Notes: generated by a model from the sequence alone, not told the origin. Numbered from the stretch's first letter, positions 11,701 through 21,165 are shown. The stretch: 64,000 nucleotides of DNA from Tribonema minus (GCA_017506865.1 JAFCMP010000063.1:297214-361213), one strand, 5' to 3'. Numbers and translations: made by a program.

Positions 11701-12263
11701 GCCCGGGTGCGGCGCCCATGTCCAGTATGGCAGCAGCCACGATGATTTTGATTGCAATCTTCATAGACGGGTGGGGCATACAGGGCGAGGTGTGCCCATG
11801 GCGGTGCAGTGATGTGAGCCCCACCTCCACGCATGCGATCAGCTGCCCCAGCCAGCACATACGGGGGCACAACGCGACACACACTGCCCAAAAGCGGTGC
11901 CTGCAGCGCATCTTGAGACAGCACCATGTCTCTATTGTCCGCAATGAGGACGCTAGCGTCTTCAAGGTACCGGGGTATCGGGCGGACACAGTCATTGACC
12001 CAGGGTGTCTGCACTTTAGCAGTACATACCGTAATAAGGGAATAGTGCTAGACTCTAGTAGACACAAGTGTGCGCGCGCCCACAGCGAGCTCGTACCTGA
12101 CAGGCAAAACAAATGCCTCGAACACGGACGGCTATGCTGCTGGGGTGGGGGAGGACGCGAAGGTCAAGCACCACACCGGCACCTTGACGTCATCTTGGGC
12201 TTTTGTGCCATTCGTGCAGGAGTCGTACGGACGGCTGGGCAAGCAGACAAGCCTTTTTGTTAA
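8697..12263 (+). CDS. E1 polyprotein, central part: reverse transcriptase and Cys/His knuckle
   Basis: The Met at 8697 is only the first in this frame. The natural protein continues from the upstream ORF. Reverse-transcriptase motifs are clear: motif A QLDCENAFNSVDRA (catalytic Asp about residue 381), motif B GCQQGDPLGPLYFAVA, and motif C CAFLDDLNVL (Asp pair about residues 489-490), with Leu where most non-LTR RTs have Ala. A pre-RT segment LDGLRYEHLL is shared with E3 and E4 in similar form. Near the end a CPWRCSDV...HAISC knuckle precedes the start of the endonuclease (YRADTVIDPG). At about 12051-12060 ten extra bases (TCTAGTAGAC) relative to the 21.4-kb copy shift the frame, so the final residues of this ORF are not native. 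Confidence 0.88.
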   Translation: MRLHHGAGAFAHQVSQTLVQRGYRLLHLLAAMAFGRQPEGTGMPPAARLAALLSGDFAELLRKTLSAAAALRAPKPNNAAMASAQTNFDADWTEADSRQQTACAALSGKRRGVGLAAARLEAREACAPADEVTAQVLAAKHPETGTRPGVVDTPMEQVRGLVRDARRHCLHSAGVATTTGPAGSGSPVFESGQAHDHSDRPEDAASAAGRRLEVEAADILSTLSAAGAGKAGGLDGLRYEHLLMAAGPGAPVKAATRPVSSASPGLAGDSESDVMEPAFAHHLAKVFTTLLVEPELLPEQSQRLLRAAALSGIGQKRRPIACSSVWRRLLGSTAARSVKGKISGLLASMSQFGVGYRSGVEHVAARARVWHELYGTTIQLDCENAFNSVDRAAIVRGLMLFCPELLPHFESVYCGDTAPAMRVEVNGEARIICSHLGCQQGDPLGPLYFAVAAAFLLFYPDGVNATPGSMPAYGHSTAEPPAPHCAFLDDLNVLQAAYFDDAAAAGVAEVIRRLAAGGLRVRPDKSLAIAMRGTVFDEAARARLRALDIPFVDTTMPESSQGFTSVGVPVGHPAYVHAAMSKHLVDAGTWQLSWQLAGMARHHLQAAQFILRRSLTKRMGFLARVVDTALSETWLHAFDGFCAWTLERMLHLHGCSTAAAMKSHLLAACTAGDNEEASSGSVLVLPRLGPPELTDIAVPLRASRLPERRGGLGMPLLGLLAPAAYTAQACTTLRPAIIHATVAAGALRLGPDEHGAVTWFAQHSCAIREDQGLPPIIEAVRRSTRALTADGGEKSRTAVAEQLPASLLRWAADTTAAVSTLPTAVQAIYAATAVTETVTTEPAPHTHGIVPGAEAAAAAATVPGPQAAAAAAPSTPAKTQTSAEESSCSGGQEDDDDDWEAYADEICRKVVPRRRRGHFTHGLQAGLSNVLRRPYEDCLVEDLEAASAGAVGKPTQAAPIGDSRDTSRRRQQASARVLAQLRSQRASGAMAWMSVPPTANDRPGAAPMSSMAAATMILIAIFIDGWGIQGEVCPWRCSDVSPTSTHAISCPSQHIRGHNATHTAQKRCLQRILRQHHVSIVRNEDASVFKVPGYRADTVIDPGCLHFSSTYRNKGIVLDSSRHKCARAHSELVPDRQNKCLEHGRLCCWGGGGREGQAPHRHLDVILGFCAIRAGVVRTAGQADKPFC

Positions 12264-12477
12264 GGAGTTGGCAATGCACTCAGCACTGTGCTCAGGGGGG
12301 GGGAAGGCAGATGTGTTACGCAAGGCCGGGTTAGCTAAGCGTCAGATCCTCATTGAGCTGAGCATATCGCTGGCGCGGGAGTTGGCGGAGCGCGTCATGG
12401 CGTACACACGTGGAGCGCGAATGCTGGGCTGTGTTGCGGCGCCGGTATCCAAGCTCCTAGGGCACAGCGCAGACTAG
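12070..12477 (+). CDS. E1 polyprotein, C-terminal part: restriction-like endonuclease end
   Basis: This frame continues the endonuclease after the 10-base insertion. It matches the uninterrupted version at 21365-21826 (minus), where GIVLDTSVRAPTASSYL reads straight through, and the fragment at 57.7 kb. The protein ends LGHSAD with TAG at 12475-12477. The Asp of DTS is the likely catalytic Asp of the PD-(D/E)xK fold. That assignment is by analogy with other RLE elements and was not tested. The Met at 12070 is not a real start. Confidence 0.8.
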   Translation: MRAPTASSYLTGKTNASNTDGYAAGVGEDAKVKHHTGTLTSSWAFVPFVQESYGRLGKQTSLFVKELAMHSALCSGGGKADVLRKAGLAKRQILIELSISLARELAERVMAYTRGARMLGCVAAPVSKLLGHSAD

Positions 12478-12555
12478 GCTGCTGCGTTGACGCAAGCTTT
12501 TCGATTGCATAGGCAACCCGGCCTCCCTTGGGCCTTTATAAATACAAGTCCATAC

Positions 12556-13936
12556 GTACAACGCTGTCAACTGCCATCTATAGGTGACGAAGTTGCTGCA
12601 GATGTTCGGTGTGCGAGGACATCTGCGACATCTACAAACACTGTGGCATGAGACAATTCCTTTCACGGTGAAGGTGTCAAATCGGTTGATTTGGTGCAAT
12701 TAAGTCATAAGGTCACTACAAGGGTGTGAGCAACCTGCGCTGTCCAAAGTGTTGCAATTAATGCTGGGTTTGTACGACTGGTCAACCTCCGCTGTGCATT
12801 TCTGCACTCCCTGGGGCAGTGCTCGTGCCACAAGAGCCTACAATTGTGAGCCTAGAGCTCTGGTCCGGACCATTACGACGCCCTCAGGGCCGCAGAGGCG
12901 CATCATGTGCCTTTATTTTTTTATATTCTCGCCTTCAGGCACGAAAAAACTAGATATGTGGATACATGTCAAGCTTGATACCAGAGTATACTATAGCCTG
13001 AGGGGAAGTCCTAAATTATATCAAGTGGTGTATGCAGTATATACGTACTTATGGACTTGCATGTATTTTTTTTCATCGCGCAGCACAAATTCTGGGTTGT
13101 GTTTAATATTGCAGTGCCGGTATAGTAGGGCGCAGTCACTCCCCAGTGCAGACTAGGCTGCTTTGAAGCGAACTTTTTCATTGCATCGGCAACACGGCCT
13201 CCCTTGGGCCTATATAATTTTATTTTTTGTGTCCATAAGTCCATCAGTCTATACGCAGTTGAACTAATATATACGATATTCGAATATACGCCATATATGG
13301 TTGGCCTTTATACAGTATGTAGAATGTTTTGTCGCCGCCCCAAATATACGCATCTAGATCACCTGATTGCCAAGACTGAGAGGCCAGTTGATGACAGTTC
13401 TGATGATACTGACCAGAACTGTGCATCTGGTGACCTTTCAGCCTGAGGCTTCTAGACCTTCTAGACCCCTGGCAATGGGAGGCAGCCACAGCAACACCCA
13501 GTCAGAGCCGCACTATTGCAGCTGCCAGCATAATCTTCATATGCATTGTAACTCTTGAACGAGTTCTTTCAAGCTCTGTGGAGGAAAGCGGTTGTGCCCG
13601 CAGTATTTTGGGGACCAGAGGCGCGCGCCCGACCCTCCTAAGCACCAAAGTGAATTCAATCAAAGTTCACATGTGATGCACATGGAGTTTTCATGTGAAT
13701 AATCCACTGATCATTGATAGCGATGTTAAGCTATAGCTTATATGTGATGTGCATAGAGTATGCATGTGAATAATCCATTGAGCATTGATATCGATGTTAA
13801 GCTATAGCTTACAACAATAGGTTTGCTGAGTGCAGTTCAGTGCAAACCATTCATCAAATTGTCATTGACCATGTCCATTCCACCTGACATACGCAAACTT
13901 ATTTTCTCAATACTGGTTGTTTATGTTGTTCTTTTC
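12556..13936. other. AT-rich intergenic stretch with retroelement tail remnants
   Basis: There is no gene here. At about 12908-12960 the sequence (ATTCTCGCCTTCAGGCACGA and following) resembles the E3 3' tail in diverged form, and 13135-13250 resembles the E1 3' end. Near 13680-13810 a short motif (GATGTTAAGCTATAGCTTA) occurs twice. Confidence 0.5.
13135..13250 (+). mobile_element. Diverged E1-family 3'-end remnant
   Basis: CAGACTAGGCTGCT, GGCAACACGGCCTCCCTTGG and GTCCATAAGTCC follow the E1 3' end at 12472-12555 with many substitutions and indels. It is an old, heavily 5'-truncated copy. Confidence 0.6.
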
Positions 13937-14421
13937 GTTGGTCTCGATTGCATTTGCTGCTACGTAGTTCTCGCCTAGGCGCCTGTCAGTGAGCGCGGCT
14001 CCGGAGACCCCTGGGCCGGCCAGGCCGTGGCGACAACTTTGAAAAGTCCTGCATTATTGGGACGCCTCTACGGTGCCAGCCAAAACATTATTTGCATCTC
14101 TGAAGAGTGGGCAATCACACGCAAGCGGGTACACAGGAAGTTACTTTAATTGTTGCAGATATGTATGCAAATCCTCAAATTGGCAATTTGCCACTCGACT
14201 AGGACCAAAAGCGACACTTTCTGTGCAGCGAGAGTGGATGGCACATGTGGAGAACATGCATGCAGGCTTGATGCATCAGTAAAGTGTGCATGCGCGAAGC
14301 TCGAATGTGGGCTGTGTTGCACTGCTGGCATCTAGCACCAGTGTCCATGCTCGTGGGGGGCAGTGCAGACTACTCGTAGGTGCTGGATAGGATTCAAACT
14401 CTACGAACACGCCGGGGTTAC
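13937..14421 (+). repeat. Duplicated segment B, copy 1
   Basis: This is nearly identical to 18755-19237 on the same strand (landmarks GGCGCGGCTCCGGAGACC-like start and CACGCCGGGGTTAC end). The copies differ by small indels, for example an extra GGCGCC near 13980. No ORF is conserved beyond chance. In the other copy this segment directly follows segment A, so this copy appears to have lost segment A except for its last 40 bases. Confidence 0.85.
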
Positions 14422-15074
14422 AATGGAGCCTCCCCGGGCCCTTGGGCCCTCATAGATACACGTTTAAATGTGCAGCGTGCGCCGCAGCGCAACCGCATGG
14501 AAGGGAGGTCACACCTGGGCAGCCGGTGTCAGTGGTACGACGCCCATGAGCGGTTGGGTGCAAGGTCCTCAGGGCAGGTATCAACAAGGAGCAGCTGATG
14601 TATGCAGGATTTGCAGCTTGCAACGTATATTAGAAGGGGGGATGGGGGGAGTTGAAATACAGAAAATTTGTCAATGCACCTTGTGCTACAGCTTTTTACT
14701 TGCTGATTTACTCAAGCCATTAAAAAACATCATAAAGCTGCACTCTTCTTTCAGTACATACAAGGTAAACCCTGAGGTTTTTTAGTGAAGGTGCTGACTT
14801 CATGAGATATCTGACGTAAACCTTGACGTTTTTGGGTGAAGTTGCTGTCTTTATCCAACCTTGTTCAAATACCGTATATAGTTGAAAACTTCAGGCATTC
14901 ACCTTCATTATCAGTGATCAAAACGAGGCCTCCCAGATGGAGCTTGCATCTGGGAACCAAAAGTGTCCGGTTCAGCTTGATCGGATCCATTTCTTTTTTT
15001 AAGAACACATTGCCACAGCCCACTGTAGCCTCAATTACGCTGCTTGGGGGACAAGCGAGAACCAGGAGACAGAT
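14422..15074. other. Region without a recognisable gene
   Basis: Short ORFs only. A phrase GTAAACC(C/T)TGA(G/C)GTTTTT occurs twice near 14765 and 14816. Nothing else stands out. Confidence 0.5.
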
Positions 15075-15523
15075 CACTAACTAGCAGCAAAAGCAATGGA
15101 GACAAACAAGAAGGCGAGAACTGAGTAGCAGCAAAAGCAATGGAGACAAACAAGAAGCACCAGTATTGTGAAGGGGAGTTGCAATGTGCAACATGCCATC
15201 AGTGGCCCATCATTAGTTGGGTGGAAAAAAAAAGAACCACGCAACCGAAGCAGGACTTGAACCTGCAACCCCCCGCTTCGTAGGCGGATGCCCTGTCCGA
15301 TTAGGCCATACGGTCGGTTGACGAAGCTGTCGTCATTTGAATATCTGAACCGGCAAAGTTATGCAGGGCCCATCGGACCCGAGAGTGGCCTGATGGCCAT
15401 GTAGACGCGAATCTGCTCGACATGAGAGCGGTTTGGAGCGGCCGGTCGATGTGAGAGCGGTATTGGTGCTGCCAGGCTGGACCGCTCGCAAGATATCGTG
15501 TTCACCAATTTGCTGCCAGCTGG
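15075..15523 (-). repeat. Duplicated segment A, inverted copy with tRNA-Arg
   Basis: This is the reverse complement of 18396-18800 with few differences. It contains a tRNA-Arg gene. At its left edge a 43-base piece (AGCAGCAAAAGCAATGGAGA...) is present twice in tandem, a local rearrangement absent from the other copy. Confidence 0.85.
15242..15315 (-). tRNA. tRNA-Arg (anticodon ACG)
   Basis: On the minus strand a cloverleaf can be drawn: acceptor GACCGTA/TTCGGTT (one T-T mismatch), D-arm with A-box TGGCCTAATCGG, anticodon arm TCCGC-CTACGAA-GCGGG giving anticodon ACG (A34 expected to become inosine), and T-arm GCAGG-TTCAAGT-CCTGC with B-box GGTTCAAGTCC. CCA is not encoded. A run of nine T follows within 10 bases, a normal Pol III terminator. 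There is no intron. Confidence 0.9.
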
Positions 15524-18395
15524 AGCGCTCGCAACTAGATATCGTGTTCACCACTTCCAGCGTTGACATGTAACGCGTATCCAAAGCGAATCATGCGCGC
15601 ACACTGTGCTGCCGCGGCAACAGCCAGCTTCTTCATATCCTTGCTTACGTTTGCAGAGGCTTCAACACCGGGCTTTTCGTACGCTGTCATAAGGGTTGTC
15701 GCAGCGGGTCATGTCTTTCCTGGCTGCGGGCGCCCCCAGTCGTGTGATGGAGCTCTTCAAATGAGCTCGGGTCAGCGGCGGAGGAGGCCCCGTCTGCGTC
15801 CCATTCATAGATGGCTTCATGTAGTAATAAGTTACTGTGTGTGTGTTGTGCATGGAAAATCTAGTAGGGTAAGGATTCGGCGTTTACCGTATGTGCACAC
15901 GCTAATGGGTTGCTCCCGGGCCGTGTGCCACATACACGCTCAATGTCATTGACATGCATTTCTTGTGCACACGCTAATGCATTGCTCCCGGGCTATGTGC
16001 ATACGCGCTCATGCATTTCTCCCGGCCCATCACGCTTCAAGTTGGCAAGAATCGGTGCGTGAAGACCAAGGTTGACATTGACAGTGTCACAGCACTCACC
16101 TCTCTCAAGAAGCAGCTAAAAATTTCAGGCACTTCAAGGCTGCCGCGCCACCGCTCTCCCGGACCGCCAGAAGCAGCTCTGGCCGAAACTGCGGAACAAC
16201 GACGACATCGGCTAGCTGCGACTGGTTCAAAGCTTCAGTGGGCTGTACGGCATCTGCAGCTGGCAGCTGCAGAAGTTCTAGTAGCACAACCCCGATTGTG
16301 AGGCATGCAACCCAGTACCATCATGCCAGGCCCTCAGGCTGTCGCACGAGGCCCTAATCCCCTGGCCAACAGCCTGCAGTCAGACCAGGCCAGGGTCACC
16401 CAGTTGCGGAGTAAACACAAGTTCGTGCAAGCTGAATTAGTCGATCTGTGTACTTCAAAGCAGGGTCTCAGACTCAGTCTGGCAGCGGTGGCGGCGGCGC
16501 CCGCCGGCCCAGTGGCGTAGGCATGCCTGCAAGCAGCCGCCCATCCAAAGTGAATTGGCCCAGACTGAGTGGCACTGCAACAACTTGAAGCGTCCAACCG
16601 CTCGCGATGGCATTGCAGCACTTATCGTGGGATATATCTTTAGCTCATGGACCAGCAATTATTGCAGACGGGCCGCGTACGCAATTCATGCGTTTCACAC
16701 CGCACCTGACCTCGATGGGCGCACGTGCTCATGCGGCAGCACCGACCATGATGAATTCGTCAAGTACAGCGAGAAATTACAGCAGCGCAAACTGCCAGTG
16801 GGACGCTGCTGTCCAGCAGCAGCTGCCATCATGATGGGTCCAGAGGCTCTGTGCGCCTGTGCGCCCAGGTGGTCAATGCAACGCATTTCGACCTGTACGA
16901 TTGTCAGGTGGTCAATGCAACGCATCCAAGGCAGTGGAAGGAAGTCCAGTCAGGAGGTCATGGTGTCAGGTGTCTTAATGTAGCAGAAAGGGAATTCGCA
17001 CTGTAAGCCCTACTTCAACTACTGCAGCTCCACCTAGGGTTGCCTCACTACAGCTCAAACCGCACAGCGATGAGGACTACTAGTAGTACATGCAGCTGTG
17101 CGCACGCGCGAGGCAGTAGATTAGTGAGGGCCCCGGCCCGGGGGAACAGGGCAAATCAGCTCGAGCGATAGCGGCGCACAGCGTGACGGCGGCGCGGGCG
17201 GCGGCCATGGCAGACACAACACTGTGGCACTAACAGTCTGTCAGTGAGAGTGATGCATGCTTTAAACATATCTCAAGCATCGTGGTACCACTACGTAGCA
17301 ATCGCTTAAACAGCAGCTGGTACCAGTAGATATCCAAGAATGATCAAGTCACTGGGTCCCGATAACCCTTCAAGAAGTCATCATCTGTATGCACGTAGCG
17401 CTGCCACACACATGGCCAGTGCACGCATGCCGGGCACGGCACCGGCATGGCTTGCACACTGCAGTACTGCAGACCACTGGCACCGCACCTTCCTTGAAGT
17501 TTACACGTGCATCGCCATCGCCATCGCAGCAGCTGAGCGCGTGCCACTGCAGTGGCTGCTATCATGATGGCCCAGGGCGCCGCCGCAGCATGATGCTGGC
17601 AGCAGCGGCGCTCACCGGACCCAAAGGTCTGCTGCCTTTGATCTGCCGCCTTTGGGTCCGGTGAGCGCCGCTGCTGCCAGCATCATGATGCAAGATTTGC
17701 GACGCCATACTATATGTAGTATTATGATAATCATAATGCAGCTGCGTTGGCAGCATGCACGACGAGAACCGTGACAGACTGAGTGCTGCAGGGTGGCGCA
17801 CCAGTGCAGCGCTTGACAGCGACCAGCGCGGGTATTGGGGAATCGCGCGATGATCAGAGGGGGCCCGATGGGGGCCGCCTCAGGTACTGCGGCAGCAACA
17901 TCATCAACAGCAGTACTGCGCCGTGCCAGCTCCTGCGACAGCAACATCATGCTCATCAGCAGCGCTCGTGCCGCAACACGTTGCATCAACCTCTCACTCA
18001 TTTACTCATGAGTGCACTGACTATAGTCGTGCCTATAGAGATAAACAATGTAGCAGAAACTTTGTTGCCATGCTCAGGATGTTGAGATATCCAGTGTTCA
18101 CTTGGACTTCAACATGAACCTCAACGGTGATCTGCTTTCACCTTGAATTTAGAAAACTTCACTTCATCAGTGCTCAGCGCGCGTAAAGGAACCCAACCCA
18201 CACATGGGGGTTCTTACATACTAAACTGTGCCTTCACCTCATAGCCTCCAACATCGTTACAATAAACAACAGCAATGAATGCTGGCAGCGCTCAACCAGA
18301 CTTGACTGTTTTTTTCAAAAAAAAGTCCCGTTTTTCGCAACTCAACACCACCTCAACACCACCCCAACCAACCCGGCATGCATGCATCGATCGGG
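15524..18395. other. Unique 2.9 kb between the two inverted segment-A copies
   Basis: No gene family is recognisable. A short ORF from 15593 begins with a signal-peptide-like stretch (AAAATASFFISLLTFAEAS), and the 16011-16301 and 16555-16983 ORFs look unremarkable. A 39-bp perfect hairpin sits at 17589-17687. Confidence 0.45.
17589..17687. repeat. Perfect 39-bp stem-loop
   Basis: Bases 17589-17627 are the exact reverse complement of 17649-17687, with a 21-nt loop (17628-17648). The stem is GC-rich and begins CATGATGCTGGCAGCAGC. The lack of any mismatch suggests a recent origin or selection for pairing. Confidence 0.92.
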
Positions 18396-18800
18396 CAGCA
18401 AATTGGTGAACACAATATCTTGCGAGCGGTCCAGCCTGGCAGCACCAATACCGCTCTCACATCGACCGGCCGCTCCAAACCGCTCTCATGTTGAGCAGAT
18501 TCGCGTCTACATGGCCGTCAGGCCACTCTCGGGTCCGATGGGCCCTGCATAATTTTGCCGGTTCAGATATTCAAATGACGACGTTTTTTTCAATCGACCG
18601 TATGGCCTAATCGGACAGGGCATCCGCCTACGAAGCGGGGGGTTGCAGGTTCAAGTCCTGCTTCGGTTGCGTGGTTCTTTTTTTTTTCCATCCAACTGAT
18701 GATGGGCCACTGATGGCATGTTGCACATTGCAACTCCCCTTCACAATACTGGTGCTTCTTGTTTGTCTCCATTGCTTTTGCTGCTACTTAGTTCTCGCCT
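18396..18800 (+). repeat. Duplicated segment A, direct copy with tRNA-Arg
   Basis: This is the partner of 15075-15523 in inverted orientation. It continues without a break into segment B at its right end, which suggests A plus B (18396-19237) is the more complete unit. Confidence 0.85.
18596..18669 (+). tRNA. tRNA-Arg (anticodon ACG), second copy
   Basis: Its sequence is identical to the minus-strand tRNA at 15242-15315 over the mature region, with the same ACG anticodon, the A-box and B-box intact and a run of ten T shortly downstream. The two genes point away from each other, each toward the outer side of the inverted repeat. Confidence 0.9.
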
Positions 18801-19237
18801 GTCAGTAAGCGCGGCTCCGGAGACCCCTGGGCCGGCCAGGCCGTGGCGACAACTTTGAAAAGTCCTGCATTATTGGGACGCCTCTACGGTGCCAGCCAAA
18901 ACATTACTTGCATCTCTGAAGAGTGGGCAATCACACGCAAGCGGGTACACAGGAAGTTACTTTAATTGTTGCAGATATGTAGGCAAATCCTCAAATTGGC
19001 ACTTTGCCACTCGAGTAGGACCAAAAGCGACACTTTCTGTGCAGCGAGAGTGGATGGCACATGTGGAGAACATGCATGCAGGCTTGATGCATCAGTAAAG
19101 TGTGCATGCGCGAAGCTTGAATGTGGGCTGTCTTACACTGCTGGCAGCACCAGTGTCCACGCTTGTGGGGGGCAGTGCAGACTACTCGTAGGTTGCTGCA
19201 TAGGATTCAAGTTCCAACAACACGCCGGGGTTACGTC
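18755..19237 (+). repeat. Duplicated segment B, copy 2
   Basis: This is the second copy of 13937-14421, in the same orientation and contiguous with segment A on its left. Similarity ends after CACGCCGGGGTTAC. Confidence 0.85.
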
Positions 19238-19269
19238 CCTAGCCTCTGTACGCCTAGGTGTTGTCGATG

Positions 19270-19480
19270 CATCACGGTACCTGTACGACATTAATGCAGG
19301 ATCCAACGCATCGCGGTATCCAACGCATCGCGGTACCTGTACGACATATGTGTGTCACGGTACCTGTACGACATTAATGTCGTACAGGTATCCACGTACA
19401 GGTACTAATGCCGTACCAGTGCCCAGATGCGTTCCTTCGACAAAATGCGCGCAGGTGTTCCGGTACAACATATCTCGGCA
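19270..19480. repeat. Cluster of GTAC-rich short direct and inverted repeats
   Basis: The unit CGGTACCTGTACGACA recurs several times in 19274-19372 and forms a palindrome around ATTAAT (GTACGACATTAATGTCGTAC). TCCAACGCATCGCGGTA is also repeated. GTAC, the motif found at the retroelement junctions, occurs many times here. Confidence 0.8.
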
Positions 19481-19485
19481 TGTAC

Positions 19486-19555
19486 TCTTTATTGATTCTC
19501 GCTCAGGGCGCGAAAAAGCCTAGATGATTGGCATCTAGCTGTACGGAATCTACAT
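19486..19555 (-). mobile_element. E3-family 3'-tail fragment
   Basis: It matches the E3 3' UTR (43684-43760), including CTCAGGGCGCGAAAAAGCC and GATGATTGGCATCTAGCTGT. It is a severely 5'-truncated copy on the minus strand. GTACATG lies on both sides (19482 side and about 19554 side), a possible short target duplication. Confidence 0.8.
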
Positions 19556-19849
19556 GTACACGTACAGGTACCGAGATGCGTTGCATTGAAACACCTGGGC
19601 GCACAATGTGGCACCTGCCCATGGGCATGTGCACACACTCTAGATTTATCGATTCATGGATGATTCACATACATCACGGACGTCACATCCAATCTGTGCA
19701 CATGGGGATTGGGCGCCCCTGATTCAAATGAATACTGGAGGCATGACCGCAATCCTCCAGAGTTTTTACGTACGAGATGGAGAAATCAGCGAGGTGGTGC
19801 GGCAGACTGAGTGCCACTGTGTCTGCCCTCCTGTAGTCTACGACAAGCC

Positions 19850-20000
19850 TCAGCTGAGAGGCCGCCGCACTGACCCACTTTTCTGGTCAGTACTACGATC
19901 AGAACTGCTACAAACTTGCCACTTGGGCAGTCAGATGATCTGGCAGCATTGGAGCGCAGGGGCGGAAGCTGCTGCCAGTGGAGGCTGTCACCACGTAGTG
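19850..20000 (+). pseudogene. Decayed fragment of an E3-like endonuclease domain
   Basis: AGAGGCCGCCGCACTGACCC, AACTGCTACAAACTTGCCAC and GGGGCGGAAGCTGCTG follow the E3 C-terminal coding region (about 44135-44035, minus strand) with substitutions and indels. The reading frame is lost. It is an old retroelement fragment. Confidence 0.7.
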
Positions 20001-20867
20001 CGCAAGCAGGATTGGTGCCTTGAGCAGCCAGTCCTCGAGCTTTGACAAGCACTAGTGCAGCTGCAGAGCCCTGGCGCGCAGAGGCCCGGCTCTCGCGGCA
20101 GTGCCCCACCTGGTAAACGCTCTGCGCATTATGATAAACATGTCGAATACTCAAGCTGACTAGTCCAAAGGGGTGGACAGATGGACGGGAGCGTAGTGGC
20201 GGGGCAGATGCCATTTGGCGACTTCGTTTAGATGTGCCACAGTGATCATCGATGTGCGTCCAGACACTTTGAAAAGTGATTTTCAGTTGTCACAATTGTA
20301 GCACGTGTACACTCTGATGGCAAGCCTGATATTGGTGGCCACCAGCTGGGCTTATTGGCGCCCTCAGCAAGAATGAATGAAACGTACAAGCCTACCACAC
20401 AGGGCTCTAAGGGTCCATCCTGTTTTGATTCTTTGCTCACAACCCTCAAACCAGGCCCACATTGGGGCTGCTATAAATACACCAATGCGGCTACAAGCTG
20501 GTATGAATACACCAGAGGCTCACAACAGTTACTCTTTTCAAAGTCACGACAGCCAGAAGGCACAGCAGAGTTGACCCAGCATTGTTTACCTCTAGGTTTA
20601 CATACAACAACACTAATCTGTTGTTACCTTTTTTTGAGGTAGTTTTATAAATCTAAATTTCCAACTTTCAGGAAGAATTTCTAATTGTATCTTACCAACA
20701 CTTGTTGAATTTTGCGTGACAGAGAACGAAAGCATGGTACCGCATATGCTAATTTTGCGGACTTGGCCGTGTTAATATCAAGGCTCAACCGAGGCCTAGC
20801 GGGTATCGCATGTTCCTAGGATTCATATTCTACGCAGAACAAAACAAAACGTAGTCTGCGTTGCGTC
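20001..20867. other. Region without a recognisable gene
   Basis: Only short ORFs are present. It is AT-rich between 20580 and 20760. No shared repeat was seen. Confidence 0.5.
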
Positions 20868-21165
20868 CCGACAGCTTGGACATTGGCGCTGCAATACAGC
20901 CCAGAATCCGCTCCGCTCATGTGGGCCTAAGGCTTGTTGATGTGCTCTGCAAGCTCCTGCGCCAATGACATGCTCAGTTTGGCTATGTGACGCTTAGCAA
21001 CCCCCCTGTCACAGTACGTTTACATTCCCCCCCGCCTGAGCACAAAGCTGACTGCATCGTCAACTCCTCAACAGGCAGCTTTGTCTGCTTGCCTGGCCGT
21101 CCATATTACTCCTGGATGAATGGCATCAAGGCCCAAAATGACGGCATGGTCTGATGTCTTGTTGC
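20868..21165 (-). mobile_element. Old E1-family 3'-end fragment
   Basis: It runs parallel to the E2 3' half (21375-21680): the order of ACAGCCCAG, CTCCTGCGCCA, TGACGCTTAGC, CCTGAGCACA, TTGTCTGCTTGCC and AGATGACG-like phrases is kept, with many changes. It is an independent, much older insertion 200 bases away from E2. Confidence 0.8.

Larger units (their letters stand above)
5305..12555 (+). mobile_element. E1: RLE-type non-LTR retrotransposon with OTU protease, frame-broken copy
   Basis: This long plus-strand element encodes, in order, N-terminal zinc fingers, an OTU-like cysteine protease, a reverse transcriptase, a CxxxC...HxxxC knuckle and a restriction-like endonuclease, then a short 3' UTR ending at 12555. 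The 3' end is defined by comparison with E2 (21287) and the 57.7-kb fragment (58068), which stop at the same base. It is followed by GTAC. No poly-A tail is visible. The 5' end is not defined: the open frame begins at 5305 after a TGA, but untranslated sequence may reach back to the tandem repeat at 4830. I did not find the matching 5' target duplication. Two frameshifts (about 8690 and about 12051) make this copy non-functional as it stands. Confidence 0.92.

Noticed and set aside
15242-15315. tRNA-derived SINE
   Set aside because: A Pol III terminator follows directly, the cloverleaf is good and there is no 3' tail shared with a LINE. The duplication is better explained as segmental.
19270-19480. 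CRISPR-like array
   Set aside because: The repeats are short, overlapping and palindromic without regular spacers, and the window is eukaryotic.
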